Source of the DNA: AWTP1-13 sp963770295
Lineage (GTDB): Bacteria; Pseudomonadota; Alphaproteobacteria; Rhizobiales; Hyphomicrobiaceae
Direction: 5' to 3'
Length of the DNA stretch: 64,000 nucleotides
NCBI GenBank assembly: GCA_963770295.1
Contig: CAVYPA010000024.1
Coordinates: 1-64,000 of the forward strand
Every line of letters starts with the position of its first letter. The first letter of the stretch is position 1. The notes under the pieces were generated by a model. It was not told the origin of the DNA, ran no database searches, and worked only from the letters and a program-made list of their open reading frames with translations. Of the stretch, positions 16,320 through 24,017 are shown piece by piece. The translations under genes and the position numbers were made by a program.

Positions 16320-17363
16320 TTAGGGTATGATTAGCAGGTGTTCGCGCTCGTTGAGGCTCTCAAGCACGAGCGCAGTTCCCTTGATCACGCAATGCATCGG
16401 CGTCTGTGGTAGCACAAACGGGACACCGACGCGCTCCGCCAGCGCGACGTCGAGCTTGTCTAGCAGCGAACCACCACCCGTCAGTACGACGCCTCGGTTG
16501 GCAACTTCCCGTTCCATTGCCGTCGGTAGGTCCTCGATCGCGCGCAGTATGAATTCGGCAAGCTCGGCGACGCTACCACTCAGGGCCTCGGCCATGTCCT
16601 TCGGGCCCAGCACAACGCTTTTGAGTCGACCCTCACGCAGGTCACGCCCCTTAATGTGAATCTCGACGTTGCGCCCATTGGCCTGCGCCACCGCCGTGCC
16701 TGCCTCGATCTTGATGCGCTCGGCATTGCTCTCACCAATCACCAATTGGTGCCTGCGGCGTACGTAGCGCATGATGGCCTCATCGAAGGCATTGCCTGCC
16801 ACCCGCACGGAACGCCCCTGCACGATGCGACCGTCCTTGATGACGGCAATGTCGGCGGTGCCGCCGCCGATGTCGACGACCATGCACGCCGTTGGACCAT
16901 CAATTTCAAGGCCGGCGCCAAGCGCGGCCGCAACAGGCTCCTCGATGAGATAGACGCGTCGCGCCCCGGCCGACAGTGCTGTTTCGTATACCGCGCGCCG
17001 CTCCACGGGTGTGGCCCCAGCGGGCACGCAGATCAGGATGCGTGGCCGTCGGAAACCGGTCATTGTCTTCGCGCGCTTAATGAACTGACGCAGCATTTCC
17101 TCGGTGGCAATGAAATCGGCGATCACGCCGTCGCGCAAAGGCCGTACCAGCTCGATCGGCTCCGGGGTCTTGCCGTACATGGCCTTGGCGCGTGATCCAA
17201 CCGCTAAGATCACGCGTTCGCCACCACGAATCTGCACCGCCACCGCAGAGGGTTCATCGATGATGATGCCGCGGCCCACCACGTGCACAAGGGTATTGGC
17301 CGTGCCCAGATCAATGGCGATATCGTCCGAGAACGCGCGCGAAACCCCGCTCAGCATTGTCAT
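16320..17363 (-). CDS. mreB: Rod-shape-determining protein MreB
   Basis: A 347-residue bacterial actin, the normal MreB length. Phosphate 1 motif IAIDLGTANTLVHV (residues about 15-28), connect motif GFRRPRILICVPAGATPVERRA, phosphate 2 MVVDIGGGTADIAVI and the adenosine motif GVVLTGGGSLLDKLD are all present. MreB forms membrane-bound filaments that guide side-wall peptidoglycan synthesis with MreCD, RodZ and PBP2. It lies about 290 bases downstream of leuA on the same strand, but mreC and mreD do not follow; tRNA-Lys and the accessory element do. It may be a second mreB copy, or mreCD may be elsewhere. The ribosome site is weak. Confidence 0.93.
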   Translation of the reverse strand: MTMLSGVSRAFSDDIAIDLGTANTLVHVVGRGIIIDEPSAVAVQIRGGERVILAVGSRAKAMYGKTPEPIELVRPLRDGVIADFIATEEMLRQFIKRAKTMTGFRRPRILICVPAGATPVERRAVYETALSAGARRVYLIEEPVAAALGAGLEIDGPTACMVVDIGGGTADIAVIKDGRIVQGRSVRVAGNAFDEAIMRYVRRRHQLVIGESNAERIKIEAGTAVAQANGRNVEIHIKGRDLREGRLKSVVLGPKDMAEALSGSVAELAEFILRAIEDLPTAMEREVANRGVVLTGGGSLLDKLDVALAERVGVPFVLPQTPMHCVIKGTALVLESLNEREHLLIIP

Positions 17364-17655
17364 AGGTGTGGCTTCAGCCTAAGGCCCGCGGCGTTTGCCG
17401 CGCCTGTTCCTATCCCGTCGGTCCCCCCTCCAGCGTCGAGGCCCCAGTATACAAATTCTTGGTGGCCACATATCCACAGCCAACCCAATTGATGTTCACT
17501 TTTTGTTCCAAACCAGATATCCAAGCTTGGCGCCGCCAGCGGACCGATGCCGCCTCCTTCCCCGGTATCGGCTTGCCCCCAATGCCGCAGCGGCCTCGCC
17601 CCGGCCCTCCCCTCGGGCCGGGGCGAATTTCCCGCCAACCTTGCGCGAAAAGGCC

Positions 17656-19269
17656 CTATCCTCCCATTTGCGCGTGCAGCCGCCCGCGCTTGGCAAAGAG
17701 CTTGTTGAGCGCGCTCAGATAGGCCTTTGCCGAAGCCACGAGGGTATCCGGGTCGGCGGCGCGTGCGGTCACCGCCCGGCCGCCTTCCTCGACGCCGTCC
17801 TCAAGGCGGACCGATACTTCCGCTTGCGCGTCGGTTCCCTCGGTCACGGCGTGCACCTGGTAGAGCGCGAGTTTCGCCTTATGCGGCACCAGCCGCTGGA
17901 TGGCATTGAAGGTGGCATCCACCGGTCCGTTGCCGGTCGCTTGCACCGTTTCCTGCCGCCCCTCTCCCATGTCGAGGGTCAAAGTCGCCGATTGTGGGCC
18001 CATGGTGCCGGCGATGACGGTTAGCGCCACCACCTTGATGCGGTCCTGCGCCGTGGCAATCTCCTCGTCCACCAACGCCTCGAGGTCCTCGTCATAGACG
18101 TGCTTCTTGCGGTCCGCCAAAGCTTTGAAGCGATTGAAAGCGTCCTCGAGCGCATTGTCGCCGAGCTCGTAGCCCAGCTCCTTCAGCTTGGTGCGGAAGG
18201 CGTTGCGTCCGGAATGCTTGCCCATCACCAACGAGGTCTTCGACACGCCCACCGATTCCGGCGTCATGATCTCGTAGGTCTGGGTATGCTTGAGCATGCC
18301 ATCCTGATGGATGCCGGATTCGTGGGCAAAAGCATTGCGACCGACGATTGCCTTATTGTATTGCACCGGAAATGAGGTCGCCGCGGCCACGAGTTTGGAG
18401 GCGCGGTTCAACTGGGCCGCGTCGATCCCCACCTGGTAGGGCAAGACATCACCGCGCGTCTTGATTGCCATCACGATCTCTTCCAGCGCCGCATTGCCGG
18501 CGCGTTCGCCGATGCCGTTGATGGTGCATTCCACCTGGCGGCAACCGGCGCGCACACCCGCCAGCGAATTGGCCACCGCCATGCCAAGATCGTTGTGGCA
18601 GTGCACCGAGAAGATCACCTTTTCCGCGCCCGGCACCTTATCCATCACGGTACGGAACATTTGGTAGTATTCCTCGGGCGTGGCATAGCCGACCGTGTCG
18701 GGCAGGTTGATCGTCGAGGCTCCCGCCTTGATGGCCGTCTCCACGCAGCGGCAGAGATAGTCGATCTCCGTTCGCGTGGCGTCCTCCGCGCTCCACTCGA
18801 CGTCCTCGCACCAGTTGCGCGCGCGCGTGACTTGGAACTGCACCATCTCGAGGACTTGCTCCTCGGTCTTCTGCAGCTTGTGCTTGCGATGCACGGGGGA
18901 GGTGGAGATGAAGGTATGGATACGCGGACGCGCGGCATGCTTGACGGCCTCTCCCGCCCGATCAATGTCGAGCTCGCCCGCACGCGACAATCCGCAAACC
19001 ACCGACTTTTTGATGCGCTTGGCGATCTCGGACACGGCGTAAAAGTCGCCCTCCGATGCAATCGGGAAGCCCGCCTCAATGATGTCCACGCCCATGGCCT
19101 CGAGGAAATCGGCCACCTCCAGTTTCTCTTCGAAGGTCATGGTGGCACCGGGACACTGTTCGCCGTCGCGCAAGGTCGTATCGAAAATAAAGACGTGGTC
19201 GGTGTTGGCGATCTGTGGGTTGGCACGACCCACCATGGGATGGACCCGGCCTGGTTGCTGCTCAGACAT
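17656..19269 (-). CDS. leuA: 2-isopropylmalate synthase
   Basis: A 537-residue enzyme that condenses acetyl-CoA with 2-ketoisovalerate in the first step of leucine synthesis. The DRE-TIM barrel opens with FIFDTTLRDGEQCPGATM (residues about 27-44). HCHNDLGMAVANS and GIGERAGNAALEE carry the metal and substrate residues. The C-terminal 120 residues (after about 410) are the LeuA allosteric domain, the site of leucine feedback inhibition in the family. The ATG at 19269 has AAGGA 8 bases upstream. A Leu-rich leader ORF and inverted repeats precede it, suggesting control by leucine supply. Full family length, intact. Confidence 0.95.
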   Translation of the reverse strand: MSEQQPGRVHPMVGRANPQIANTDHVFIFDTTLRDGEQCPGATMTFEEKLEVADFLEAMGVDIIEAGFPIASEGDFYAVSEIAKRIKKSVVCGLSRAGELDIDRAGEAVKHAARPRIHTFISTSPVHRKHKLQKTEEQVLEMVQFQVTRARNWCEDVEWSAEDATRTEIDYLCRCVETAIKAGASTINLPDTVGYATPEEYYQMFRTVMDKVPGAEKVIFSVHCHNDLGMAVANSLAGVRAGCRQVECTINGIGERAGNAALEEIVMAIKTRGDVLPYQVGIDAAQLNRASKLVAAATSFPVQYNKAIVGRNAFAHESGIHQDGMLKHTQTYEIMTPESVGVSKTSLVMGKHSGRNAFRTKLKELGYELGDNALEDAFNRFKALADRKKHVYDEDLEALVDEEIATAQDRIKVVALTVIAGTMGPQSATLTLDMGEGRQETVQATGNGPVDATFNAIQRLVPHKAKLALYQVHAVTEGTDAQAEVSVRLEDGVEEGGRAVTARAADPDTLVASAKAYLSALNKLFAKRGRLHAQMGG

Positions 19270-19389
19270 GTGCTATTCCTTAGCTTTGCGTGCCGCGCCG
19301 GCAAGGGTTGGGCGCGGGCGATGAAGAAGATTGGGAGCGACCTTCGATCCCCTGAGCGCCTATCCGGATAAAGCCCAGACCAGGGTGGC
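19270..19389 (-). promoter_or_regulatory. Candidate leu attenuator between leader ORF and leuA
   Basis: Downstream of the leader stop the minus-strand RNA can form a 9-bp perfect hairpin: the arm at 19396-19388 overlaps the leader stop codon and pairs with the arm at 19357-19349 (CCCCTGAGC with GCTCAGGGG). A second 7-bp perfect hairpin (CCGCGCC with GGCGCGG, 19317-19293) lies just before the leuA ribosome site. A ribosome stalled on the Leu codons would disturb the first arm. There is no clear U-run, so control could act on translation or through Rho instead of a classic terminator. Confidence 0.4.
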
Positions 19390-19512
19390 TCAGGGGCCCA
19401 TAAGGAGGAGGGTCAGCAGGCCGAGCAGGCTCGCGGCGGGAATCTTCCCATCCGTCGCTAGGGTCGCAGCACTGGAGCGCGTCTCGCTCACGGGAAGCCT
19501 ACCGGCCAGCAT
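19390..19512 (-). CDS. Leucine-rich leader peptide upstream of leuA
   Basis: A 40-codon ORF, ATG at 19512 to TGA at 19390-19392, too short for most gene callers. It ends SLLGLLTLLLMGP: seven Leu codons in a nine-codon window (CTG CTC GGC CTG CTG ACC CTC CTC CTT) right before the stop. This is the arrangement of the leu operon leader peptide of enterobacteria (leuL), where charged tRNA-Leu supply sets ribosome position. The upstream base context (CAGCCTTG) gives no strong ribosome site. It is followed by inverted repeats and then by leuA, so attenuation is a natural reading. Chance Leu runs in GC-rich DNA cannot be excluded. Confidence 0.5.
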   Translation of the reverse strand: MLAGRLPVSETRSSAATLATDGKIPAASLLGLLTLLLMGP

Positions 19513-19542
19513 CAAGGCTGGGGCCACTTAAGCCAAATTGCG

Positions 19543-19555
19543 TTGCCAATGGCAA
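19543..19555. promoter_or_regulatory. 13-bp palindrome in the leuA/MFS divergent region
   Basis: TTGCCA-A-TGGCAA, perfect inverted repeat about 30 bases upstream of the leader ORF. TTGCCA on the minus strand could be a -35 box, although the matching -10 box is poor. It may be an operator for leuA or for the divergent transporter. Confidence 0.3.
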
Positions 19556-19816
19556 GCACAATCGGCATGGCGGCGAGCATTCTCGCCCGGGGTCGGGCTG
19601 GGTTTGGCATGGTCCTGCAATGGGCCCGCGGCTCGGCAGGACCCAGTTTGCTTGCCGACTTGGGGGTGCCATGGGCGGCTAACGTCCGGGGTTCCCGCTA
19701 CCGGCGCGGGAACATCCCTTCGACGGCAACGCCTAGCTGGCGTGCACTCCCTCGCTCTTTCTTCAGCGCCGCGCTCAGGTATGTATCGGGTTCCTCAACC
19801 TGTCGCCCAGGGACTA

Positions 19817-21106
19817 ATGCCCACCAAAGCCACCCCAACTATCCAGACCAGCCTAGGGTTGCTGCCTTGGCTGGCCTGGGCGACGGCCTCGTTGTTTTTC
19901 TTTTACGCCTGGATCATGCGCGTGGCACCGAGCGTCATGGTCGAGGAACTCATGCGCGAATTCGCCGTCGGCGCCGGCGTCCTGGGCAACCTGTCTGCCG
20001 CCTATTTTTATGGCTACGCGGGAATGCAAATTCCCGTTGGCCTCATGCTCGATCGCTTCGGCCCGCGCCGGCTCATCACTCTTGCCGCGCTTTGTTGCGC
20101 CGGCGGCTGCGTCCTGTTTGCCACCGGCACGACGCTGACCACGGTCACCGCCGGCCGCTTCCTAATCGGCGCCGGGGCGGCTTTCTCCCTGGTCGGCAGC
20201 ATGGTGGTTGCCGGCCAGTGGTTCTCGCCATCGCGCTTTGCCTTGCTGTCTGGTCTTGCCATGGCAATGGGCATGGCGGGCGGCGTGTTCGGCCAAGCGC
20301 CTCTGCGCCTGGCGGTTGAGGCGACCGACTGGCGCACGACCAATCTTACCTTGGCGTTCGGTGGGGTCTTCATCGCCCTTTCCGCGTGGCTTTCCGTACG
20401 CGACCGCTGGCGCGGCGAGGGGGGCGTCGGCGAATTGCTGGCCAATTTCGCCCTTGTATTGAAGCATCGCCAGACGTGGCTCGTCGCCTTGGCGGGGCTT
20501 GGTACATCCGGACCACTGCTCGGCTTTGCCGGGCTGTGGGGCGTGCCGTTCTTGCAGGCGGCCTACGGCTTTGAGCGCACCCAAGCCGCGGCCTTCACCT
20601 CGCTGCTGTTCGTGGGTTGGGGGGTCGGTGCGCCACTGTTTGGCTGGCTCTCCGACCGCATCGGCCGCCGGCGACCGGTGATGACGGCGGGCCTGCTGCT
20701 CGAGACCGCATCGCTGGCCTCCCTCGTCTACCTGGCCGATCTACCGCCGGCGCTGCTTGCGGGCTTGTGTTTTCTGACCGGTCTGTTCGGCTCGGCACAG
20801 ATCGTCTGCTTTGCCATCGCCAAGGAAAATCACCCGCCCCGCCTCGCCGCCACCGGTATCGGCTTTGTCAACGCCATGGTGACGGGCGCCGGCGCCCTCT
20901 TCCAACCTCTCATGGGGCTCCTCCTCGATTTTGCTTGGGCCGGCGAAACCTCGGCAGGGGCACGCGTCTATGACCTCGCCGCCTACCACCTGGCGTTCTC
21001 CTCGCTGTTAGTGGTGGGCCTCGCCGGCCTCCTGTGCTTGCTGGCCGTGCGCGAGACCTATTGCAAGCCGTTGCTGGAGCCATTGGCGAGCCCGCTACGC
21101 CCATAA
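19817..21106 (+). CDS. Major facilitator superfamily transporter
   Basis: With the ATG at 19817 (AGGGA four bases upstream) the product has 429 residues, normal for a 12-helix MFS carrier. The frame is open further upstream, but that part is not membrane-like. The loop 2-3 motif GLMLDRFGPRRLI and the loop 8-9 motif GWLSDRIGRRRPVM are the signature MFS basic loops. Helices such as WATASLFFFYAWIMRV, AGRFLIGAGAAFSLVGSM and TGIGFVNAMVTGAGALFQPLMG follow. The substrate is not evident. It diverges from leuA, with the shared 550-base region holding the leader ORF and palindrome. Confidence 0.8.
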   Translation: MPTKATPTIQTSLGLLPWLAWATASLFFFYAWIMRVAPSVMVEELMREFAVGAGVLGNLSAAYFYGYAGMQIPVGLMLDRFGPRRLITLAALCCAGGCVLFATGTTLTTVTAGRFLIGAGAAFSLVGSMVVAGQWFSPSRFALLSGLAMAMGMAGGVFGQAPLRLAVEATDWRTTNLTLAFGGVFIALSAWLSVRDRWRGEGGVGELLANFALVLKHRQTWLVALAGLGTSGPLLGFAGLWGVPFLQAAYGFERTQAAAFTSLLFVGWGVGAPLFGWLSDRIGRRRPVMTAGLLLETASLASLVYLADLPPALLAGLCFLTGLFGSAQIVCFAIAKENHPPRLAATGIGFVNAMVTGAGALFQPLMGLLLDFAWAGETSAGARVYDLAAYHLAFSSLLVVGLAGLLCLLAVRETYCKPLLEPLASPLRP

Positions 21107-21240
21107 TCGTGCGCCCACGGAGGAGGGCAGCGCGGCACGGAAGCCCGCTTGCAGCGGCTTGCAGCGGGCATGCGGCTTGCCCCATCCGCAGCCCGCGCCG
21201 GCGCCAGGCCGCAGCCATTGTGCAGGCGCGGCCGCGCCAA

Positions 21241-22236
21241 TCACTTGACCCCGGTCACACGCATCGCCCCGCCAGCATCCCCGTTGTGTCGTGCTAGTGC
21301 CCTCTCCAGTGCCGGGCCCCACATCCGCCAGCTCCCCCGATCGTCAACCACGGCATGGCCCTCCTCGCCATAGGCCGGTAGCACGTTGAACTCGGCGCGA
21401 CCGCCAGCCGCCGTCCAGGCGCCCGCCATCGCCGCGGCCAGCTCCGGGCCGAAGAAACTGTCGTTCTCGGCGTAGGCCCAGAAGGTGGGCACACGCGCTG
21501 CGCGGCCAAGCGCCGCCGTCGCCGCAATCAAACGGTCCTGTCCGCAAACGGCATTGGGGCGACCATAGGCATGGCCACCGCGGCCCCCGGCAAAATTGAC
21601 GACCAACTGCAATCCCGGTGGGTTGCGAGCCGCCAAAGCCAGAGCCGCCCAGCCGCCGGTCGAAACGCCCGCAACAACGAGGCGTGAGGGGTCGACAAAG
21701 GGTTGGCGCTCCATGAAGCCCAGCGCCGCCTCGATGTCGTCGGCCGCCGCCTGGCCCGAGCCCAGATGATCGGGGTCGGCGCAGGTGTCGCGGCCCTCGG
21801 CAAGATCGCCGCCGGTTGCTCCGTGACCACGCCGTTGGGGCAGCACCACCACGTAGCCGCGCTCGACGAACCAGCGCGACAACCAGTAGAAGACCGGCAT
21901 CGAAACCGCTTCGCGCGTAAAGGCATCACTGCCATGGTTGATCATCACCAAGGGCCACCGCAGGCGACCTGCGGTACCCTCGCCAACACTCTCGGCCGGT
22001 CGAAACACGGTCGCGCGCAACGGAACCCTCGGATCGGCGCCGGGCAGGAGCCAAAATTGCTCGCGCATCCTCGGACCCTCGGGGCCGTAGGCCCCGTAAG
22101 GCGAGCCCTGCACCTCGCTCGTCCCCGCTCCTAGTCCCGTTTGCCAATGCGAAATGAGCATGAGGCAAAGTGCCGCCAACAGCGCGGTGCGCCCAAGCAC
22201 GAGCCCACGCCTCGCGTTGCAAAAGCGATCGTTCAT
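21241..22236 (-). CDS. Secreted alpha/beta hydrolase (dienelactone-hydrolase-like)
   Basis: 331 residues from the ATG at 22236 (MNDRFCNARRGLVLGRTALL), preceded by GGGGAA; the longer frame to 22299 has no ribosome site. The N-terminus is a signal peptide. The fold is shown by WPLVMINHGSDA (oxyanion strand), the nucleophile elbow VVAGVSTGGWAAL, the acid in FWAYAENDSFFGPE and the catalytic His in YGEEGHAVVDD. Its CADPDHLGSGQAAADDIEAAL segment resembles dienelactone hydrolase family members found in alphaproteobacteria. Exported, so a periplasmic esterase or peptidase is likely; the substrate is unknown. Confidence 0.75.
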   Translation of the reverse strand: MNDRFCNARRGLVLGRTALLAALCLMLISHWQTGLGAGTSEVQGSPYGAYGPEGPRMREQFWLLPGADPRVPLRATVFRPAESVGEGTAGRLRWPLVMINHGSDAFTREAVSMPVFYWLSRWFVERGYVVVLPQRRGHGATGGDLAEGRDTCADPDHLGSGQAAADDIEAALGFMERQPFVDPSRLVVAGVSTGGWAALALAARNPPGLQLVVNFAGGRGGHAYGRPNAVCGQDRLIAATAALGRAARVPTFWAYAENDSFFGPELAAAMAGAWTAAGGRAEFNVLPAYGEEGHAVVDDRGSWRMWGPALERALARHNGDAGGAMRVTGVK

Positions 22237-22481
22237 TTCCCCAAAACCCCCACCGCGCTGCGTGCCCACCCAAACGGCCGGGTCGAAGACCCCCTTCACC
22301 CGGCGCGCAGCATCAAATCACAATCCTTCGCACGTGCGAACCGGAACTTGATTACGTCGTTCAGGACCCGCGACGCTCCGACCGGGCAAACCTCCGGAAC
22401 GCACCCGCGCGGTCAACGTTTGACCTCGATCACGATCACGCCCCGGAGCGTAGAGAGCAACGAACCACAAAGGAGCGAGAA

Positions 22482-22853
22482 ATGCGCAAAGCCATTCTTG
22501 TGGGTAGCACAGCCATCGCTTTCGGCATGTTGGGCGGAGCGGCCATCGCACAGACCAAGTCCCCCTCGTCCACCGACGCCACGAAGATGACCCAGGCCGA
22601 ATGCGCCGCGCTTTGGAACCGCGTGGACAGCAGTAAAGCCGGCAACCTGAGCGAAAGCCAGGCGAAGGCCTACGTGACCGACTTCAAGGCGGTCGATACC
22701 AATGGCGACAAGAAGTTGTCGCAATCGGAGTTCCAAGCCGGCTGCGACAAGGGCTTGGTGCACAGCACGGCCTCGACGGGTGCCGGCACCGGCAGCATGG
22801 CTCCTGGCGGCAGCACCGCCCCGGGCGCGACCAATCCCACGCCCAAGAAGTAG
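22482..22853 (+). CDS. Secreted EF-hand calcium-binding protein
   Basis: A 123-residue protein with AAGGAG upstream of its ATG. Signal peptide MRKAILVGSTAIAFGMLGG..AIAQ, then a helical domain with one canonical EF-hand loop DTNGDKKLSQSEF (Asp, Asn, Asp, Ser and Glu at the ligand positions) and a degenerate first loop VDSSKAGNLSESQ. The last 30 residues are a Gly/Ser/Ala/Pro linker-like tail ending NPTPKK. Periplasmic calcium-binding proteins of this size are common in alphaproteobacteria; the role is unknown. Confidence 0.75.
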   Translation: MRKAILVGSTAIAFGMLGGAAIAQTKSPSSTDATKMTQAECAALWNRVDSSKAGNLSESQAKAYVTDFKAVDTNGDKKLSQSEFQAGCDKGLVHSTASTGAGTGSMAPGGSTAPGATNPTPKK

Positions 22854-22940
22854 TGGGTCGCCTTAGCTTGGAGTAAGGCAACGCGCGGCACCGATTCCAA
22901 CTCGGCGCCGCGCGTTTCCTATGCTGGCGTTGGCCCCATC

Positions 22941-22995
22941 CATGTGCTGGCCATGTGCTGGCCATGTGCTGGCCACGTGCTGGCCATGTGCTGGC
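22941..22995. repeat. Five tandem copies of an 11-bp unit
   Basis: CATGTGCTGGC repeats five times; the fourth copy has one change (CACGTGCTGGC). It fills the short gap between the convergent EF-hand and ArsR genes. The unit length of about one helical turn and near-perfect copies suggest slippage. Confidence 0.9.
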
Positions 22996-23005
22996 GCCGG
23001 CACGA

Positions 23006-23335
23006 TCATTCCTCGATGAAAGATCGCAGCCTTTCGAGTGCCTGGTCCCACTGCTCCGAGACGCGCGCGAGATAGGCTTGCGCCTGGTTCAGCGGCTCGG
23101 GTCGCAGTTGAAAACGGCTCTCGCGTCCGACGCGCTCGCTCGCGACGATGCCTGCCGCTTCCAGCACGCGCAAATGCTTGCTAATCGCCTGCCGCGTCAG
23201 GGCTGAACCTTGCGCGAGCTGGGAGATCGAACGCGACGATCCGCCCACCAACGTTCCGATCAGCGCGAGACGGGTCGCATCGCCGAGGGCTGCAAAAATC
23301 GAGGCGCGATCCTCAAGTTCGGGCGGGCTCGACAT
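23006..23335 (-). CDS. ArsR-family transcriptional repressor
   Basis: A 109-residue protein from the Met at 23335 (MSSPPELEDRASIFAALGD). The winged helix is clear: ATRLALIGTLVGGSSRSISQLA, recognition helix TRQAISKHLRVLEAAGIV, wing SERVGRESRFQLRPEPL. No metal-binding ELCVCD motif is present, so it is the SRPBCC-linked type of ArsR protein. Its start lies inside the end of the SRPBCC gene (23-base overlap), an operon with translational coupling. Two matched inverted repeats upstream of the operon are likely autoregulatory operators. Confidence 0.85.
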   Translation of the reverse strand: MSSPPELEDRASIFAALGDATRLALIGTLVGGSSRSISQLAQGSALTRQAISKHLRVLEAAGIVASERVGRESRFQLRPEPLNQAQAYLARVSEQWDQALERLRSFIEE

Positions 23336-23768
23336 GGTGCGTGATGTTTTTGATCTGCTCGCTCCAACCCGCATCGTTCATGCGGTATGCCTCGAAGCGG
23401 CGCTCCTTGGGGATGGCGGCAAAACCGGTTTCGGTGACGACGAGCAGGCTGCCGCTCGCCTGGGCCTCGAGCCTGAATTCGACGAGCGTGGTCGGCTCCT
23501 GGCTATAGTCGATTGCAGGATCGACGGCATAGGGATGCCAGGTGAAGGAGAACAGGCGTTCCGGCTCCATTGTTTGCACTGTCACCTCCCACGTCACATG
23601 CTCATAACCGGGATAGGTGATTTGACCTCGTGAGACCCGACCCGGCTGGAATGGCTCCGTAAGCTTGACGCCGAACCATTGCCCAAACTCCCGATGGTCC
23701 GTCAGCGCGCGCCAGACGCGCGTAACCGAGGCCTTGAGTTCAATTCGCTTCTCGATCCGATCATCCAT
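23313..23768 (-). CDS. SRPBCC/AHSA1-domain protein
   Basis: 151 residues. The ATG at 23768 has AGGAGG six bases upstream; an in-frame TTG two codons earlier is less likely. The fold is a START-like hydrophobic pocket: RIEKRIELKASVTRVWRALTDHREFGQWFG at the N-terminus, PGYEHVTWEVTVQTMEPERLFSFTW in the middle and a long C-terminal helix. These proteins are regularly encoded with ArsR regulators and bind small hydrophobic ligands or act as stress proteins; ligand unknown. It is the first gene of a two-gene operon. Confidence 0.85.
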   Translation of the reverse strand: MDDRIEKRIELKASVTRVWRALTDHREFGQWFGVKLTEPFQPGRVSRGQITYPGYEHVTWEVTVQTMEPERLFSFTWHPYAVDPAIDYSQEPTTLVEFRLEAQASGSLLVVTETGFAAIPKERRFEAYRMNDAGWSEQIKNITHHVEPART

Positions 23769-23770
23769 AG

Positions 23771-23833
23771 GCAACCTCCTGGTTGCGGATCACCTTGGCG
23801 CCGCCGGGGCCAATATGCAACCCTTTTGTTGCA
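23771..23833. promoter_or_regulatory. Pair of GCAAC/GTTGC inverted repeats, likely ArsR operators
   Basis: GCAACC-TCCT-GGTTGC (23771-23786) and TGCAAC-CCTTTT-GTTGCA (23816-23833) are both perfect and share the half-site GCAAC/GTTGC. Centres are 46 bases apart. The first encloses the ribosome site of the SRPBCC gene, and the second lies where a promoter for that operon is expected. This is the pattern of an autoregulated ArsR operon. Confidence 0.55.
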
Positions 23834-23871
23834 CATTTTGACAGGCCGGGAGCAGCCGACCTCCGTCTCTG

Positions 23872-23910
23872 GCCGGGGTCGGCGCTGCCTCTTGCCGGGG
23901 TCGGCGCTGC
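23872..23910. repeat. Two direct copies of a 17-bp unit, period 22 bp
   Basis: GCCGGGGTCGGCGCTGC occurs at 23872-23888 and 23894-23910, between the SRPBCC operon and the Tim44-like gene. No function is evident. Confidence 0.8.
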
Positions 23911-24017
23911 AGGTGCGAAGCTGCCCGGCGTGCGTCGGTGCCGCGGGCGATGCAAATCGGGCCGAGTCGGCCTATATACGGTGCACGACTTTGGTCGAAA
24001 TCGATAAGAGGGAGCCC

